DNA of 64,000 nt from Sacculina carcini (taxonomy: Eukaryota; Arthropoda; Thecostraca; Sacculinidae): NCBI GenBank assembly GCA_916048095.2, contig OU696577.1, positions 965,001-1,029,000 on the forward strand, written 5' to 3'. The stretch's first letter is position 1, and each line of letters begins with the position of its first letter. Under the pieces are notes generated by a model. That model made no database searches, was not told the DNA's origin, and worked only from the letters and a program-made list of their open reading frames with translations. Positions 63,201 to 64,000 of the stretch are shown here, piece after piece. The translations under genes and the position numbers were made by a program.

Positions 63201-63264
63201 GAAAATGAAAAGAATGAAATGTGACACCGGTCCAATTTACCTGCTTGGTGACGAACTTCACCAT
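57741..63264 (-). CDS. ZAD-like, AT-hook and C2H2 zinc-finger protein, eight exons, 935 aa
   Basis: Exons 63241-63264, 62668-62905, 62073-62308, 61769-61942, 60914-61141, 60207-60312, 59529-59954, 57741-59116. The sum is 2808 nt, all phases consistent. The start ATGGTGAAG has a strong Kozak context (AAAATGG). Residues 225-284 resemble a ZAD (zinc-finger-associated domain): GRCYVCGE, then SDDVVCAGC (C228, C231, C281, C284). AT-hook-like GPGRPRR lies at the exon 6/7 junction and KRRGRP near residue 600. A C2HC motif is followed by eight C2H2 fingers (residues about 608-823), the last one C2HC, with TGEKP-like linkers (HTQEKPYRC, HTGVRPFGC). Likely a nuclear DNA-binding transcription factor. ZADs are usually N-terminal; here about 220 residues precede it. 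No specific orthologue recognised. Confidence 0.88.
60914..61141 (-). CDS. zinc-finger gene exon 5: ZAD-like module
   Basis: 76 codons, phase 0 at both ends, carrying CX2C and CX2C pairs 50 residues apart with a hydrophobic helix (VAELLADVLDRELTI) between. The donor is CAG|GTAGCA. Confidence 0.7.
62343..62522 (+). repeat. interspersed LINE-like 3' end, copy 2
   Basis: Same family as 51605-51778, opposite orientation, with the tail ATACAAATACAAATACA. In intron 2 of the zinc-finger gene. Confidence 0.75.
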
Positions 63265-63569
63265 TTTCAAGCTACAAGTGCCGTTCACCAGCAATCAAAA
63301 CAACACCTGCAAACAAAGCAGCCAAATACATGAGAGATACAGACATGAATACAAGAATGCATGTGCCAGGAGATCGCATGTCTGCCAGTATTGAATTATA
63401 TGTCGTATGAGTATGAAGACATAGTCAGTCTGTGTAGACCGTATTGTCTGCATTAGACGTGTTGTGATTATACCGTCACCACGCATACTAAACACGCCAC
63501 GACAACAATTTCATCGGGAAAACCTGTACCGTTGATAATTATTCTATTACAGTAGAAAACGGAGTGGCG

Positions 63570-64000
63570 AATGGTCCTCGTTCGTTCGTTCCTTATTTGT
63601 GTTTATGGGGTGCACCGGCCTCTGGGACCATACGGCACCCCCCAGTATATTTACAGCCAAAACACCCTAAAATGATGGACATGAAGAATGGAATGCTGAA
63701 ATAAATAAGTGTTACAGTGAACAAAATGAATGTGAAAGTCAAGAAATAAAACTCAATAAATAATTCTAAAAGGCAAAAGCCGTAAAAACTCAAAAAGGCG
63801 GCCATCAATGAGCGCCGACTGCTCCTGTCCAAGAACCTCGTCAATAGTCTGAAAGGATACAAGAAAACGTTGACGCGCCTCTGAGAATGATCGACATTCC
63901 ACCAGGATGTGTTGCACGGAGAGACGTGCATTACATGCGCTGCACGTGGGTTCAGGTTGTCCGAGTAGAAGATTGGGATGCGTGTCGTACATGTGAGCCA
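63570..64000 (-). mobile_element. LINE 3' fragment, cut by the window edge
   Basis: The minus-strand frame contains PTCSACNARLSVQHILVECR, the CX2C...HX4C motif near the C-terminus of non-LTR reverse transcriptases, and ends FLRLLPFRIIY. The 3' tail is a (GAAC)n-like run at about 63570-63585. The rest lies beyond position 64000. Confidence 0.75.

Overview
This is a piece of an intron-rich invertebrate nuclear genome, not a bacterial or viral one. It has long TG/CA microsatellites, several minisatellites, spliced genes, non-LTR retrotransposons, a tRNA-derived SINE and hAT-like MITEs. Three things lean towards an arthropod, without settling it: a dysfusion-type bHLH-PAS gene, a zinc-finger protein with a ZAD-like domain, and a short (TTAGG)n run.

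I could assemble four real genes by matching splice sites and reading phase. (1) dysfusion/NPAS4 orthologue, minus strand: start codon at 23133, exons at 23033-23133, 20792-20973, 7346-7401 and 540-629, continuing past the left edge. (2) REXO4, a DEDDh RNA exonuclease, minus strand, 47437 down to 27968, six exons, 324 aa, with two introns of about 7 and 9 kb. (3) NOL6/Nrap (Utp22 family), plus strand, 48275-57212, twelve exons, 1249 aa. (4) A ZAD-like/C2H2 zinc-finger protein, minus strand, 63264 down to 57741, eight exons, 935 aa. The spliced lengths of REXO4, NOL6 and the zinc-finger gene are exact multiples of three.

Layout: 1-23133 is the dysfusion gene, mostly intron (microsatellites, a 14-bp minisatellite, MITEs). 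23134-27967 is intergenic and rich in hAT-like MITEs plus one SINE. 27968-47437 is REXO4; its introns 4 and 5 hold a large TG-rich minisatellite into which several LINEs are inserted. 47438-48274 is a short divergent promoter region shared by REXO4 and NOL6, both of which act in ribosome biogenesis. 48275-57212 is NOL6, which converges on the zinc-finger gene (57741-63264). 63265-64000 holds a LINE 3' fragment cut by the window edge.

The most interesting signal is not a gene. Across all four genes, on both strands, introns tend to end in a (UG)n tract just before the AG acceptor, and several also begin with an (AC)n tract just after the donor. The TG microsatellites are therefore polarised relative to transcription and could pair across the intron. 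A second notable signal is an in-frame A_AAA_AAG heptamer at the ORF1 stop / ORF2 junction of the longest LINE.
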